Source of the DNA: Curvibacter gracilis ATCC BAA-807
Lineage (GTDB): Bacteria > Pseudomonadota > Gammaproteobacteria > Burkholderiales > Burkholderiaceae_C
NCBI RefSeq assembly: GCF_000518645.1
Contig: NZ_JADZ01000012.1
Coordinates: forward strand, 186,001-250,000
Length of the DNA stretch: 64,000 bases
Direction of reading: 5' to 3'
Position numbers and translations under genes: made by a program
Notes under the pieces: generated by a model
Seen by the model: the letters and a program-made list of their open reading frames with translations, nothing else
Database searches by the model: none
Told to the model about the DNA's origin: nothing
In this document: in pieces, positions 17,051-25,726 of the stretch
Position numbering within the stretch: the first letter of the stretch is position 1
Layout of the letters: each line of letters opens with the position of its first letter

Positions 17051-17103
17051 GGCCTGCCGGCCCGCTTTCCCATCCTCCATCCTTTTTTTCTCCTGCTTTC
17101 ATC

Positions 17104-18648
17104 ATGACGACGAACCAGAACCTGTTTGCAGCCCTGCGGGCGCAGTTTCCCGCTGATCTGGACGCCACGGCGGTGGAGACCGACAACGGCCTTTTCTACA
17201 CCTGGCGCGACCTGGACCACGCCACGGCCCGCATGGCCAACCTGCTGGCCTCGCTGAACCTGCCCGCCGGCGCGCGGGTGGCGGTGCAGGTCGAGAAATC
17301 GGTCGAGGCCATGGTGCTGTACCTGGCCACGCTGCGCGCGGGCTATGTGTTTCTGCCGCTGAACACGGCCTACCAGAGCGCCGAGATCGAGTACTTCATC
17401 GGCAATGCCGAGCCCGCTGTGGTGGTGTGCAGCGCCGCCAACTTCGGCTGGGTCAGCAAGATCGCCTTCAAGGCCGGTACGGCGCACGTCTTCACCCTCA
17501 ACGACGACCGCACCGGCTCGCTGCTGGAGCGGGCGGCCCACTTTGGCGACCAGCATGAGGTGGCGCCCTGTGCGGCCGACGACCTGGCCGCCATCCTCTA
17601 CACCAGCGGCACCACCGGGCGCAGCAAGGGGGCCATGCTGAGCCACGGCAACATGCTGAGCAACGCCGTGATGCTCAAGGACTACTGGGGCTGGCAGCCC
17701 GGCGACGTGCTGATCCATGCGCTGCCCATCTTCCACGTGCACGGCCTGTTCGTGGCCATCCACGGCGCCCTCATCAACGGCAGCAAGATGATCTGGCTGG
17801 CCAAGTTCGACCCCAAGCTGGTGATCCGCAAGATGCCCGAGGCCACGGTGTTCATGGGCGTGCCCACGCTGTACGTGCGCCTGCTGGCCGACCCGGGCCT
17901 CACGCGCGAGGCGGCCTCCCACATGCGCCTGTTCATCGCCGGCTCGGCCCCCTTGCTGATCGAGACCTTCAAGGAGTGGCAGGACCGCACCGGCCACACC
18001 ATCCTGGAGCGCTACGGCATGAGCGAGACCATCATGCTGACCTCCAACCCTTACGTGGCCGACGCGCGCCATGGCGGCCAGGCCGAGCGCCGTGGCGGCA
18101 CCGTGGGCTTCCCCCTGCCCGGGGTGTCGCTGCGCGTGCAGTCCGACGAAGGTGCTGCCTTGCCGGTGGGCGAGATCGGGGGCATCCAGGTCAAGGGGCC
18201 GAACGTGTTCAAGGGCTACTGGCGCATGCCCGAAAAGACCGCCGAAGAGTTCACCGCCGACGGCTTCTTCAAGACCGGCGACGTGGGCAAGGTGGATGAG
18301 CGTGGCTACGTCACCATCGTGGGCCGCGCCAAGGACCTGATCATCAGCGGCGGCTACAACGTCTACCCGGCCGAGATCGAGAGCTACATCAACGAGATGC
18401 CCGGCGTGGCCGAGAGCGCCCTGGTGGGCGTGCCGCACCCCGATTTCGGCGAGGTGGGCGTGGCCGTGGTGATTGCCAAGCCCGGCGCCACCGTCGAGGC
18501 AGCCCAGGTGATCACCACGCTGAAGGGCCAGCTGGCCAACTTCAAGATCCCCAAGCATTGCTATGTGGTGGCCGAGCTGCCGCGCAACACCATGGGCAAG
18601 GTGCAGAAGAACCTGCTGCGCGACCAGTACAAGACGCTGTTTGCCTGA
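17104..18648 (+). CDS. matB: Malonyl-CoA synthetase
   Basis: A 514-residue acyl-adenylate-forming enzyme. The P-loop-like YTSGTTGRSKGAMLSH (about residues 165-180), ALPIFHVHGLF, the adenylate motif ERYGMSETIM, FKTGDVG, the hinge GGYNVYPAEIE and the catalytic Lys in NTMGKVQKN are all present. The HVHGLF region and overall fit match MatB, which activates malonate (and often methylmalonate) with ATP and CoA. With the decarboxylase at 13602 it turns external malonate into acetyl-CoA. Cytoplasmic; last clear gene of the malonate group. Confidence 0.94.
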   Translation: MTTNQNLFAALRAQFPADLDATAVETDNGLFYTWRDLDHATARMANLLASLNLPAGARVAVQVEKSVEAMVLYLATLRAGYVFLPLNTAYQSAEIEYFIGNAEPAVVVCSAANFGWVSKIAFKAGTAHVFTLNDDRTGSLLERAAHFGDQHEVAPCAADDLAAILYTSGTTGRSKGAMLSHGNMLSNAVMLKDYWGWQPGDVLIHALPIFHVHGLFVAIHGALINGSKMIWLAKFDPKLVIRKMPEATVFMGVPTLYVRLLADPGLTREAASHMRLFIAGSAPLLIETFKEWQDRTGHTILERYGMSETIMLTSNPYVADARHGGQAERRGGTVGFPLPGVSLRVQSDEGAALPVGEIGGIQVKGPNVFKGYWRMPEKTAEEFTADGFFKTGDVGKVDERGYVTIVGRAKDLIISGGYNVYPAEIESYINEMPGVAESALVGVPHPDFGEVGVAVVIAKPGATVEAAQVITTLKGQLANFKIPKHCYVVAELPRNTMGKVQKNLLRDQYKTLFA

Positions 18649-18696
18649 GTTCGGGCCGGTCCGGCCATCCCCCAACAACACAGAAGGAGACTTTTC

Positions 18697-19707
18697 ATGA
18701 GGTTCTTGACGAGGGGGTTGCGGCCCTGCCTGGCCCTGCTGGGTGTTTTGTTGTGGGCTACGGCCGCCCAGGCCCTGGGCCCCTTGCCCGATCCCAAGAC
18801 CTTGCCGGCGCGGGTGGAGCTTCACGCCTTGCCCAGCCTGACCCTCAGCGATGCCGACTTTCTGACTGGCAATGCTTCAGCAGGCCAGCCCGTCACGGTG
18901 GGGGCCGAGTTGCGCCTGGCCAATGTGCCGGGTCGCCAGCCGGCGGTGGTGCTGGTGCATGGCTCCAGCGGCATGGGCGCGAACGGCGAGATGTGGGTGC
19001 GTGACTTGAACGCCATGGGCATTGCCACCCTGGCCATCGATGGGTTCACCGGCCGCGGCATCACCACCACCGGGGCCAATCAGGCCCAGCTGGGGCGGCT
19101 GAACCTGTCTCTGGATGCTTACCGGGCACTGGAGCTGCTCGCCAAACACCCGCGCATCGATCCGCAGCGGGTGGTGCTGATGGGTTTCTCGCGCGGCGGC
19201 CAGGCCACGCTGTTTGCCGGCCTGAAGCGCTTTCACGAGGCCTGGAACCGCAGTGGCATCCGCTACGCGGCCTACATTCCTTTCTACCCCGACTGCATGA
19301 CCCAGTACCTGGGCGACATGCAGCTCGATGGCCCGGTGCGCATCCACCACGGTCTGGCCGATGACTACAACCCCGCGGCACCCTGCCGCGCATATGTCGA
19401 GCGCTTGCAGAAGGCGGGGCAGGATGTGCAGATCAGCCTGTACGAAGGGGCACACCACGGCTTTGATTCGCCGCTGGCCCCGCAGCCGGCGGTTCAGGCC
19501 AAGGGCTCGCAGACGGTGCGGGCCTGCAGCATCCGCGAAGAGGCCCCGGGGCGGCTGGTCAACCAGGCCACCGCTCAGGTGTTCAGCTACCAGGATGCCT
19601 GCGTGCAGCGCGACCCCTACGTAGGGCACGACCCGGTGGCCACAGAGCGGGCCAGGGCCTCTGTGGCCCAGACCCTGCAGGCCTTGTTCAAATTGCCGGC
19701 ACCATGA
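18697..19707 (+). CDS. Secreted dienelactone-hydrolase-family enzyme
   Basis: A 336-residue alpha/beta hydrolase with a signal peptide ending AAQA-L. The catalytic triad is visible: nucleophile Ser in GFSRGG, Asp in HGLADDYNP and His in EGAHHGFD, with the oxyanion strand VVLVHGSSGMG. Four Cys (including PDCMTQY, APCRAY and QDACVQ) could form disulphides, fitting a periplasmic location. AGAAGGAGA precedes the ATG. It follows matB by 48 bp and could be in the same transcript, but its substrate is unknown. A strong terminator follows. Confidence 0.85.
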   Translation: MRFLTRGLRPCLALLGVLLWATAAQALGPLPDPKTLPARVELHALPSLTLSDADFLTGNASAGQPVTVGAELRLANVPGRQPAVVLVHGSSGMGANGEMWVRDLNAMGIATLAIDGFTGRGITTTGANQAQLGRLNLSLDAYRALELLAKHPRIDPQRVVLMGFSRGGQATLFAGLKRFHEAWNRSGIRYAAYIPFYPDCMTQYLGDMQLDGPVRIHHGLADDYNPAAPCRAYVERLQKAGQDVQISLYEGAHHGFDSPLAPQPAVQAKGSQTVRACSIREEAPGRLVNQATAQVFSYQDACVQRDPYVGHDPVATERARASVAQTLQALFKLPAP

Positions 19708-19708
19708 A

Positions 19709-19737
19709 AAACGGGCTCCGAGGAGCCCGTTTTTCTT
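19709..19737 (+). terminator. Rho-independent terminator after the malonate/hydrolase operon
   Basis: AAACGGGCTCC, GA, GGAGCCCGTTTTTC: a strong GC stem with a T-tract on the plus strand and an A-tract on the other side, so it can also end the convergent DUF4337 transcript. Confidence 0.9.
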
Positions 19738-19755
19738 GCATGTTCTGCCGCCGCC

Positions 19756-20331
19756 TCAGATGTGCAGCATGGCGGCCGCACCGATGGCCACGCCGACACC
19801 GGCCACGCCGAACATGCCGTACTGCAACCAGCGCTTCTTGGTCAGCAGGGCAATCGCCGCCAGCGCGATGGCCACTTGCAGCGCGGTGGTCGACTGGGCC
19901 CAGCGGTGGTGCAGGTGCATCTGCTCGTCGGATTGTTCGTCCCACTGCTTGGCTTCGGCCTCGAGCTTGTCGGCCACGACCTTGATTTCGTTCTTCTCTT
20001 TGTCGTAACGCTCCACCTTGGCCTGGTAGGTGGCCTTCTTGTCTTCGGGCGCCAGGTCGCGGGCCAGCTCGGCCAGCGATTGCTTGGTGCTCTTGGACTG
20101 GAAGTAATTCCACTGGTTGGAGGCTTCGGTCTTCTTGATGGCCGCGTTGTTCTTGTACAGCCCGGCATTGGCCTGGGTGGCACCGCCCATGTAGGAGAAG
20201 ATGGCGCCCACCGTCGCGATGATGGCCGTGAACATCGCGATCTGGTTGGTCATGCTGTCGCCACCATGCTGGGCTGCGTGCTCCAGCTCATGGTCGTGCG
20301 GGCCGTGGACGTGGAATCCGTGTCCGGACAT
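19756..20331 (-). CDS. DUF4337 membrane protein
   Basis: A 191-residue protein of the DUF4337 family. A His-rich N-terminus (SGHGFHVHGPHDHELEHAAQH), one helix at about residues 28-50 (AMFTAIIATVGAIFSYMGG), a charged central region rich in Lys and Glu (about residues 60-140), then two C-terminal helices. Function is unknown. GAGGAG lies ahead of ATG 20331 and overlaps the end of folA (stop at 20333), so it is translationally coupled to folA at the end of the thyA-folA operon. The His-rich start might bind metal; that is only a possibility. Confidence 0.85.
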   Translation of the reverse strand: MSGHGFHVHGPHDHELEHAAQHGGDSMTNQIAMFTAIIATVGAIFSYMGGATQANAGLYKNNAAIKKTEASNQWNYFQSKSTKQSLAELARDLAPEDKKATYQAKVERYDKEKNEIKVVADKLEAEAKQWDEQSDEQMHLHHRWAQSTTALQVAIALAAIALLTKKRWLQYGMFGVAGVGVAIGAAAMLHI

Positions 20332-20332
20332 A

Positions 20333-20827
20333 TCAAGCTCCTCGTTGTTGTGTGTAGGTGACAAAACTGAATGTCAGGCCGCTCGATGACTGCTGTGTGT
20401 CGCGCGCCACCTCGGTCCAGCCTGGGCCGAATTGTGGCGCAAAGGCGTCGCCCTCAAAGTCTTGCGCGATCTCGGTCACCACAGCCCGGTCGGCCAGTGG
20501 CAGGGCCTGGGCGTACACCTCGGCCCCGCCGATGACCCACACCTGCTGCTCGGGCGGCAGCAGGGCCAGGGCCTCGGCCAGTGAGCCGGCGCGGTGGGCG
20601 CCTTCAGCCGCCCAGGCCGGGTCGCGGGTCAGCACGATGTTCTGCCGCCCGGGCAGGGGGCGAAAGCGCGGCGGCAGCGAGTCCCAGGTACGCCGCCCCA
20701 TGATGACGGGGCAGCCCAGGGTGTGGCGCTTGAAATGGGCCAGGTCCTCGGGCAGGTGCCAGGGCAGGGCGTTGTCGCGGCCGATCACGCCATTGGCGGC
20801 CCGGGCAAAAATCAGGTTCAGAGGCAT
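20333..20827 (-). CDS. folA: Dihydrofolate reductase
   Basis: A 164-residue chromosomal-type enzyme: NLIFARAANGVIGRDNALPWHLPEDLAHFK with the catalytic acidic residue in LPEDLAHFK, then VIMGRRTWDSLP and WVIGGAEVYAQAL. It reduces dihydrofolate with NADPH, regenerating the tetrahydrofolate oxidised by thymidylate synthase, encoded 11 bp upstream. The frame is open far upstream, but that part belongs to another frame of thyA; ATG 20827 starts the conserved domain. Cytoplasmic, full length. Confidence 0.96.
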   Translation of the reverse strand: MPLNLIFARAANGVIGRDNALPWHLPEDLAHFKRHTLGCPVIMGRRTWDSLPPRFRPLPGRQNIVLTRDPAWAAEGAHRAGSLAEALALLPPEQQVWVIGGAEVYAQALPLADRAVVTEIAQDFEGDAFAPQFGPGWTEVARDTQQSSSGLTFSFVTYTQQRGA

Positions 20828-20838
20828 GGGCTGGGCTC

Positions 20839-21690
20839 TCAGACGGCGACCGGGGCCTTGATGGCGGGGTGGCACTGGTAGTCCACCACCTCGAAGTCTT
20901 CGTACTGGTAGTCGAAGAGGCTGTCGGGGCGGCGCAGGATGCGCAGCGTGGGGTAGGGGTAGGGCGCCCGGGCCAGCTGGGTCTCCACCTGCTCGTGGTG
21001 GTTGCTGTAGATGTGGCAATCGCCACCCGTCCAGATGAAGTCGCCCACATCGAGGTCGCATTGCTGGGCCACCATGTGGGTCAGCAGCGCGTAGCTGGCA
21101 ATGTTGAAGGGCACGCCCAGGAAGATGTCGGCGCTGCGCTGGTACAGCTGGCAGGACAGGCGGGCACGTTCGCCCGGGGCCTGGGCGGGTGCCACATAGA
21201 ACTGGAAGAAGGCATGGCAGGGCATCAGCGCCATCTTGTCCAGATCGGCCACGTTCCAGGCGCTCACGATGATGCGGCGCGAATCCGGGTTGCTCTTGAG
21301 GGTCTTGATCACTTCGGCGATCTGGTCGATGTGGCCGCCGTCGGGCGTGGGCCAGCTGCGCCATTGCACGCCATACACCGGGCCCAGGTCGCCGTCTTCG
21401 CGGGCCCACTCGTCCCAGATCGTCACGCCACGCTCTTTCAGCCACAGATTGCTGCTGGAGCCGGTGAGAAACCACAGCAGCTCCTGGATGATGGAGCGCA
21501 GGTGCACCTTCTTGGTCGTGACCAGCGGAAAGCCCTCGTTCAGGTCAAAGCGCATCTGGTAGCCGAACACGCTGGTGGTGCCTGTGCCCGTGCGGTCGCC
21601 CTTGGCCACGCCTGTCGTGTAGACGTGGCGCATGAAATCTTCGTACTGGGAACGAACGGGGCGTTGGGTCGGTTGGGGCGGTTGGGTCAT
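20839..21690 (-). CDS. thyA: Thymidylate synthase
   Basis: A 283-residue ThyA with the usual landmarks: [18 protein letters not shown], the folate-side ELLWFLTG, the catalytic Cys in [13 protein letters not shown], and [21 protein letters not shown]. The C-terminus ends IKAPVAV, as in the family. It makes dTMP from dUMP using methylene-tetrahydrofolate, producing dihydrofolate for FolA next door. First gene of a thyA-folA-DUF4337 operon; a strong ribosome site is not seen. Confidence 0.97.
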   Translation of the reverse strand: MTQPPQPTQRPVRSQYEDFMRHVYTTGVAKGDRTGTGTTSVFGYQMRFDLNEGFPLVTTKKVHLRSIIQELLWFLTGSSSNLWLKERGVTIWDEWAREDGDLGPVYGVQWRSWPTPDGGHIDQIAEVIKTLKSNPDSRRIIVSAWNVADLDKMALMPCHAFFQFYVAPAQAPGERARLSCQLYQRSADIFLGVPFNIASYALLTHMVAQQCDLDVGDFIWTGGDCHIYSNHHEQVETQLARAPYPYPTLRILRRPDSLFDYQYEDFEVVDYQCHPAIKAPVAV

Positions 21691-21923
21691 GGGGCAGGCG
21701 CGCTGGTCTGTGTGTGACCGGCGATTTTAGGGGGTTCGCCGGCTGCCAGTGCATTCCGGCAGGTCGTGACCTTCTGTCCATATCGCCTGGCTGGCCGGCT
21801 TGGGCGCATGCTTCGGCCCGCCCAAAATGGTCCGCACGTGCCCTGTCTGTCTGCGACCGCCGGTGCGTAGGCCACTCTGGCTGGGCCTGTCGCGTCAACC
21901 TCTTGAGGATGGGAGAACCGATC

Positions 21924-23309
21924 ATGTTTTTGCAGCTGTTGTCTTCGCGCCCGGCCCTGGGCGCCGTTCTGGCACTGGCCAGTGCCTTGGGCACTGCCAC
22001 CCCGGCGCTGGCCGATGGGCCAACCGGCGGGCTCAGGGATGAGCCCGGCGCCTTGATGGCCCAGGCCTTTGACTACGCCTACCCGCTGGTCGCCATGGGC
22101 CGCCTGCGGGCGGCGTCGCTGGGGGCCGGGACCGAGGCCGCACCCAACCCTGCATGGCAGCACCGCCGCGAGCTGGCCGACCCGGCGCGCCGGGAGGTCA
22201 CCACCCCCAATGTCGACACCTTGTATTCGCTGCTCTGGCTGGACCTGCGCCAGGGGCCTGTGGCGCTGTCGCTGCCCGACATGGCCGGGCGATACCACTC
22301 GCTGGCCTTCATCGACATGGTGGGCAACAACTTTGCCATGCTGGGGCGGCGCCTGAACGGCACCCGGGCCAGCCAGCACGTGCTGGTCGGCCCGGATTGG
22401 CCAGGGCCCATGCCGGCAGCGGCCCGCGTGATCCGGGCGCCGTCCAACGATGTGCTGGTGCTGGCGCGCATTCTGGTGGATGGGCCGCAGGATCTGCCGG
22501 CGGTGCACGCCCTGCAGGATCAACTGGGCGCCCAGCCCCTGGCCGCGGCCCCCCGGCCCCCGGTATGGGATGCCGCGCCCCCCCTGGGCCCGACCCCCCA
22601 GGCCTTTGTGGACCTGGCCAACCGCATGCTGGAGCGCAACCCGCCACCGGCCTACGAGCAGGCTTTGCTCGGCCGCCTGGCGGCCGTGGGCCTGTGCGGT
22701 GCCGCATGCGCCTGGGATCGTCTGTCGCCCACCCTGCAGGCGCAGTGGACGCAGTCCTTGCCCACCTTGCTGGCAGGCCTCAAGACCACAGCCTTCTCCT
22801 CGGGCCGCACGGTCAACGGCTGGCGTTACGGGCAAGCCAACCTGGGCCAGTTCGGCACCGACTACCGCTACCGGGCCAGCACCGCGCTCAGCGGCCTGCT
22901 GGCCCTGGAGCCGGTGGAGTCGGTCTACCCCAGCACCGGGGTGGATGCCCAGGGCCTGGCCCTGAGCGGGGCGCACCGCTACCGGCTGCGCCTGCCGGCC
23001 GGGGGCTTGCCGGTGAATGCCTTCTGGTCGCTGTCCATGTACGAGGTCGAGCCTGATGGGCGCCTGTTCTTCAGCGCCAACGCCTTGCGGCGCTACGCCA
23101 TCGGCGACCGCACGCCGGGCCTGCAGGTGGCGGCCGACGGCGCGGTCGATTTGATCATCCAGCACGAGGCGCCTGCGACGGCCGAGCAGGCGCGCAATTG
23201 GCTGCCGGCCCCCCGGGGTGACTTCCGCCTGGTGTTGCGCGCCTACGAGCCCAGGGCCGCCTTGCTCGACGGGCAGATCACCCTGCCTGCGGTCGAACGG
23301 CTGGACTGA
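21924..23309 (+). CDS. Exported DUF1254/DUF1214 domain protein
   Basis: A 461-residue precursor with signal peptide ending PALA-DG. The N-terminal DUF1254 region carries FDYAYPLVAMGR and VTTPNVDTLYSLLWLDL; the C-terminal DUF1214 region carries NAFWSLSMYEVEPDGRLF and NWLPAPRGDFRLVLRAYEP. These families are widespread exported proteins, some linked to lipid or envelope stress, with no settled reaction. GGGAGA at 21911-21916 supports ATG 21924; an in-frame ATG at 21909 is less likely. No obvious partner gene; the convergent neighbour starts 15 bp beyond its stop. Confidence 0.85.
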   Translation: MFLQLLSSRPALGAVLALASALGTATPALADGPTGGLRDEPGALMAQAFDYAYPLVAMGRLRAASLGAGTEAAPNPAWQHRRELADPARREVTTPNVDTLYSLLWLDLRQGPVALSLPDMAGRYHSLAFIDMVGNNFAMLGRRLNGTRASQHVLVGPDWPGPMPAAARVIRAPSNDVLVLARILVDGPQDLPAVHALQDQLGAQPLAAAPRPPVWDAAPPLGPTPQAFVDLANRMLERNPPPAYEQALLGRLAAVGLCGAACAWDRLSPTLQAQWTQSLPTLLAGLKTTAFSSGRTVNGWRYGQANLGQFGTDYRYRASTALSGLLALEPVESVYPSTGVDAQGLALSGAHRYRLRLPAGGLPVNAFWSLSMYEVEPDGRLFFSANALRRYAIGDRTPGLQVAADGAVDLIIQHEAPATAEQARNWLPAPRGDFRLVLRAYEPRAALLDGQITLPAVERLD

Positions 23310-23324
23310 GTGGGGCGAAGTGGA

Positions 23325-23729
23325 TCAGCCCTTTGAACCTTGCGCTGCGGCATCCACTTCCTTGAACACCTCTTTGGCGGTGCGGAAGCTGTCGATGGCG
23401 GCCGGGGCGCCGCAGTAGATGGCGGTCTGCAGGAACACCTCCTGGATTTCCTCGCGGGTCACGCCGTTGGTGAGGGCGCCGCGCAGGTGCAGCTTGAGCT
23501 CGTGCGGGCGGTTCAGCGCGGTCAGCATCGCCAGGTTGAGCAGGCTGCGGGTGCGGCGGTCCAGGCCGGGCCGGTTCCAGATCTCGCCCCAGGCGTATTG
23601 CGTGACCAGCTCCTGCAGCGGGCGGTTGAAGGCGTCTGCATTGGCGATGGCGGCGTCGACGTACTCGCTGCCCAGCACCTCGCGGCGGGTCTGCAGGCCG
23701 GCATCGAAGAGTTCCTGGTTCAGAGGCAT
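23325..23729 (-). CDS. Carboxymuconolactone decarboxylase family protein
   Basis: A 134-residue single-domain protein: WNRPGLDRRTRSLLNLAMLTALNRPHELKLHLRGALTNG, then TREEIQEVFLQTAIYCGAPAA. The conserved Glu (EEIQE), Cys (YCG) and His match the family and especially 4-carboxymuconolactone decarboxylase (PcaC) of the protocatechuate pathway. No other protocatechuate genes are nearby, so the exact substrate is open; peroxidatic members of the family need a CxxC, which is absent here. AAGGAA precedes the ATG. Confidence 0.85.
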   Translation of the reverse strand: MPLNQELFDAGLQTRREVLGSEYVDAAIANADAFNRPLQELVTQYAWGEIWNRPGLDRRTRSLLNLAMLTALNRPHELKLHLRGALTNGVTREEIQEVFLQTAIYCGAPAAIDSFRTAKEVFKEVDAAAQGSKG

Positions 23730-23788
23730 GGGGGTTCCTTGAGGGTTTGAAAAAAGCGAAGGGCTTGAACAGCTCGCGACCCAGGCGC

Positions 23789-25228
23789 TCAGACCTCGAT
23801 CACCCGGCCCGGGTTCATGAGGTTCTGTGGGTCCAGGGCGCGTTTGATGGCGCGCATCAGCTCCAGCGCCACCGGCGATTTGTAATGGGGCAGTTTGTCG
23901 CGCTTGAGTGAGCCCACGCCGTGTTCGGCCGAGATCGAGCCCTGGTAGTGCTGCACCTGGTCGTACACCAGGGTGTTGACGCGCTCCTCCTGCTCACGCA
24001 GAAACGCCTTGGGGTCGCCATCGGCCGGGGCCTGCACGTTGTAGTGCAGGTTGCCGTCGCCCAGGTGGCCGAAGTTGACCAGGCGCACGCCCGGGATCTC
24101 GCGCTGCAACAGGGCATCGGTCTCGGCGCAGAAGGCCGGGATGCGCGACACCGGGATGCTGATGTCGTGCTTGATGTTCAGGCCCTCTTCGGCCTGGGCC
24201 AGCGGAATGCTCTCGCGCACATGCCACAGCTGGTGGGCCTGGCTCAGGTTTTCAGCCACCACGGCATCGAGCACGATGCCTTGCTCCAGGGCCAGCTCCA
24301 GCAGCTTCTCGAAGCGCTCGCGGGCGTGGGCCTCCGACTCGCTGTCGGAGTTTTCCAACAACACGCCCCAAGGCGCATCGTCCTGGCCCAGAAAGGGCAC
24401 GCGCAGCTGCGGCATGTGCTTGCCCACCAGGCTGAGGGCGAACTGGCCCATGACCTCGAAGCCGGTCAGCCCGGCACCCAGTTGCTGATGCGCCAGGCCC
24501 AGCAGGCTCACGGCGGCCTCCAGCGAGGGCAGGGCGGCCCAGGCGGTCAGGCAGGCGGCGGGCTGGGGGAAGAGCTTCAGGGTGGCGGCGGTGATCACGC
24601 CCAGCGTGCCTTCGCTGCCGATGAACAGATCCCGCAGGTCGTAGCCGGTGTTGTCCTTGCGCAGGCCGCTCAAGCCGTCCCAGACCTCGCCCTGGGCGGT
24701 GACCACTTCCAGCCCCAGGCACAGTTCGCGCGTGTTGCCATAGCGCAGCACCTGGGTGCCACCGGCATTGGTGCCCAGGTTGCCGCCGATGGTGCAGCTG
24801 CCCTCGGCCGCCAGGCTGAGCGGAAACAGGTAGCCGGCCTGTTCGGCCGCGCTTTGCAGGTTCTGCAGAATGCAGCCGGCCTCGACCGTGAAGGTGAGGT
24901 TGTGCGGATCGATCTGACGCACCGCGTTCATGCGCGTGAGGCTCAGCACCACCTGGCGACCGCTGTCGTCGGGGATGGAGCCGACGGCCAGGCCCGTGTT
25001 GCCACCCTGCGGCACCACGGGCGTGCCGGCCGCCACGCAGGCCTTGACCACGGCCGCCACCTCGGCCGTGCTGGCGGGTCGCACCACGGCCAGCGCCTTG
25101 CCGCGCGAGCGGCGGCGCCAGTCCTGCTCCCAGGCGCTGAGGTCGGTGGCAGGGTCATCATGGGTCAGCACATGGGCGGCGCCGACGATGCGGATGAGTT
25201 CGGAGATCAGGTGGGCAGACATGGTCAT
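23789..25228 (-). CDS. FAD-linked D-2-hydroxyacid dehydrogenase (GlcD/D-2-HGDH family)
   Basis: A 479-residue flavoprotein. The N-terminal FAD domain has PVVPQGGNTGLAVGSIP and LFPLSLAAEGSCTIGGNLGTNAGG; the C-terminal domain ends with the metal/substrate motif NFGHLGDGNLHYNV and AEHGVGSLKRDKL, as in D-2-hydroxyglutarate, D-lactate and glycolate dehydrogenases. It oxidises a D-2-hydroxyacid, likely passing electrons to the quinone pool or an electron-transfer flavoprotein. The starts MTMSAHL (25228) and MSAHL (25222) are both possible. It lies 30 bp after the DUF2069 gene, in the same direction. Confidence 0.9.
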   Translation of the reverse strand: MTMSAHLISELIRIVGAAHVLTHDDPATDLSAWEQDWRRRSRGKALAVVRPASTAEVAAVVKACVAAGTPVVPQGGNTGLAVGSIPDDSGRQVVLSLTRMNAVRQIDPHNLTFTVEAGCILQNLQSAAEQAGYLFPLSLAAEGSCTIGGNLGTNAGGTQVLRYGNTRELCLGLEVVTAQGEVWDGLSGLRKDNTGYDLRDLFIGSEGTLGVITAATLKLFPQPAACLTAWAALPSLEAAVSLLGLAHQQLGAGLTGFEVMGQFALSLVGKHMPQLRVPFLGQDDAPWGVLLENSDSESEAHARERFEKLLELALEQGIVLDAVVAENLSQAHQLWHVRESIPLAQAEEGLNIKHDISIPVSRIPAFCAETDALLQREIPGVRLVNFGHLGDGNLHYNVQAPADGDPKAFLREQEERVNTLVYDQVQHYQGSISAEHGVGSLKRDKLPHYKSPVALELMRAIKRALDPQNLMNPGRVIEV

Positions 25229-25258
25229 GAGGGGGTGAAAGGGCCCGGCGGGCCGGAT

Positions 25259-25705
25259 TCAGGACGGTTGGGCCTGGTGCGCTTGAGCCTGGCGCGCGTT
25301 GCGCAGGCGCAGGCGCACATGCAGTGCGCAGGCGGCAAACAGGCTGAGGCACAGCAGCACCTCCAGCCCGGCCAGCCAGGCACCGGGCGAGCGGTCGCTG
25401 TAGGCGCGCACCACGCCTTCGGTGAAGTACAGCCACACCAGCAGGCTGACCCAGCGGTAGGTGTACATGCGGTTCTTCAGCAGGCCGGCCAGCGGAATGC
25501 ACAGCGGCAGCACCTTGAGCGCGAGCAGCGAGCCACCCGGCCGCACCGGGGCCAGCACCAGCTCCCAGGCCAGGCCCAGGGCGATCAGCCCAATCAGGCT
25601 GCCCACCGCCAGCCAGCGGGTCAGCCGTACCGATGGGTCAGAAGAAAGCGCATTCTCGGTTTGGAGCTGGGCGTCGGGGGGGGCGGTGCGATCAGGCTGT
25701 GTCAT
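25259..25705 (-). CDS. DUF2069 inner membrane protein
   Basis: A 148-residue protein with four predicted helices (about residues 30-50, 60-78, 84-102 and 109-130) and the conserved segment KVLPLCIPLAGLLKNRMYTYRWVSLLVWLYFTEG characteristic of DUF2069. Function is unknown. It starts 22 bp from the divergent YihY-like gene, and a TATGAT element for it lies inside that short gap. Confidence 0.88.
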   Translation of the reverse strand: MTQPDRTAPPDAQLQTENALSSDPSVRLTRWLAVGSLIGLIALGLAWELVLAPVRPGGSLLALKVLPLCIPLAGLLKNRMYTYRWVSLLVWLYFTEGVVRAYSDRSPGAWLAGLEVLLCLSLFAACALHVRLRLRNARQAQAHQAQPS

Positions 25706-25726
25706 GGCGATGGCATCATAGCGGCC

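Noticed and set aside
20333-21475. A fused 380-codon frame covering folA and part of thyA
   Set aside because: Only the last 164 codons match dihydrofolate reductase; the rest is another frame of thyA.
23921-25726. A long plus-strand open frame continuous with the YihY-like gene, over 1000 codons in all
   Set aside because: It is antisense to the FAD-linked dehydrogenase and DUF2069 genes, both with clear family motifs. The openness is a high-GC effect; the conserved protein starts at 25727.
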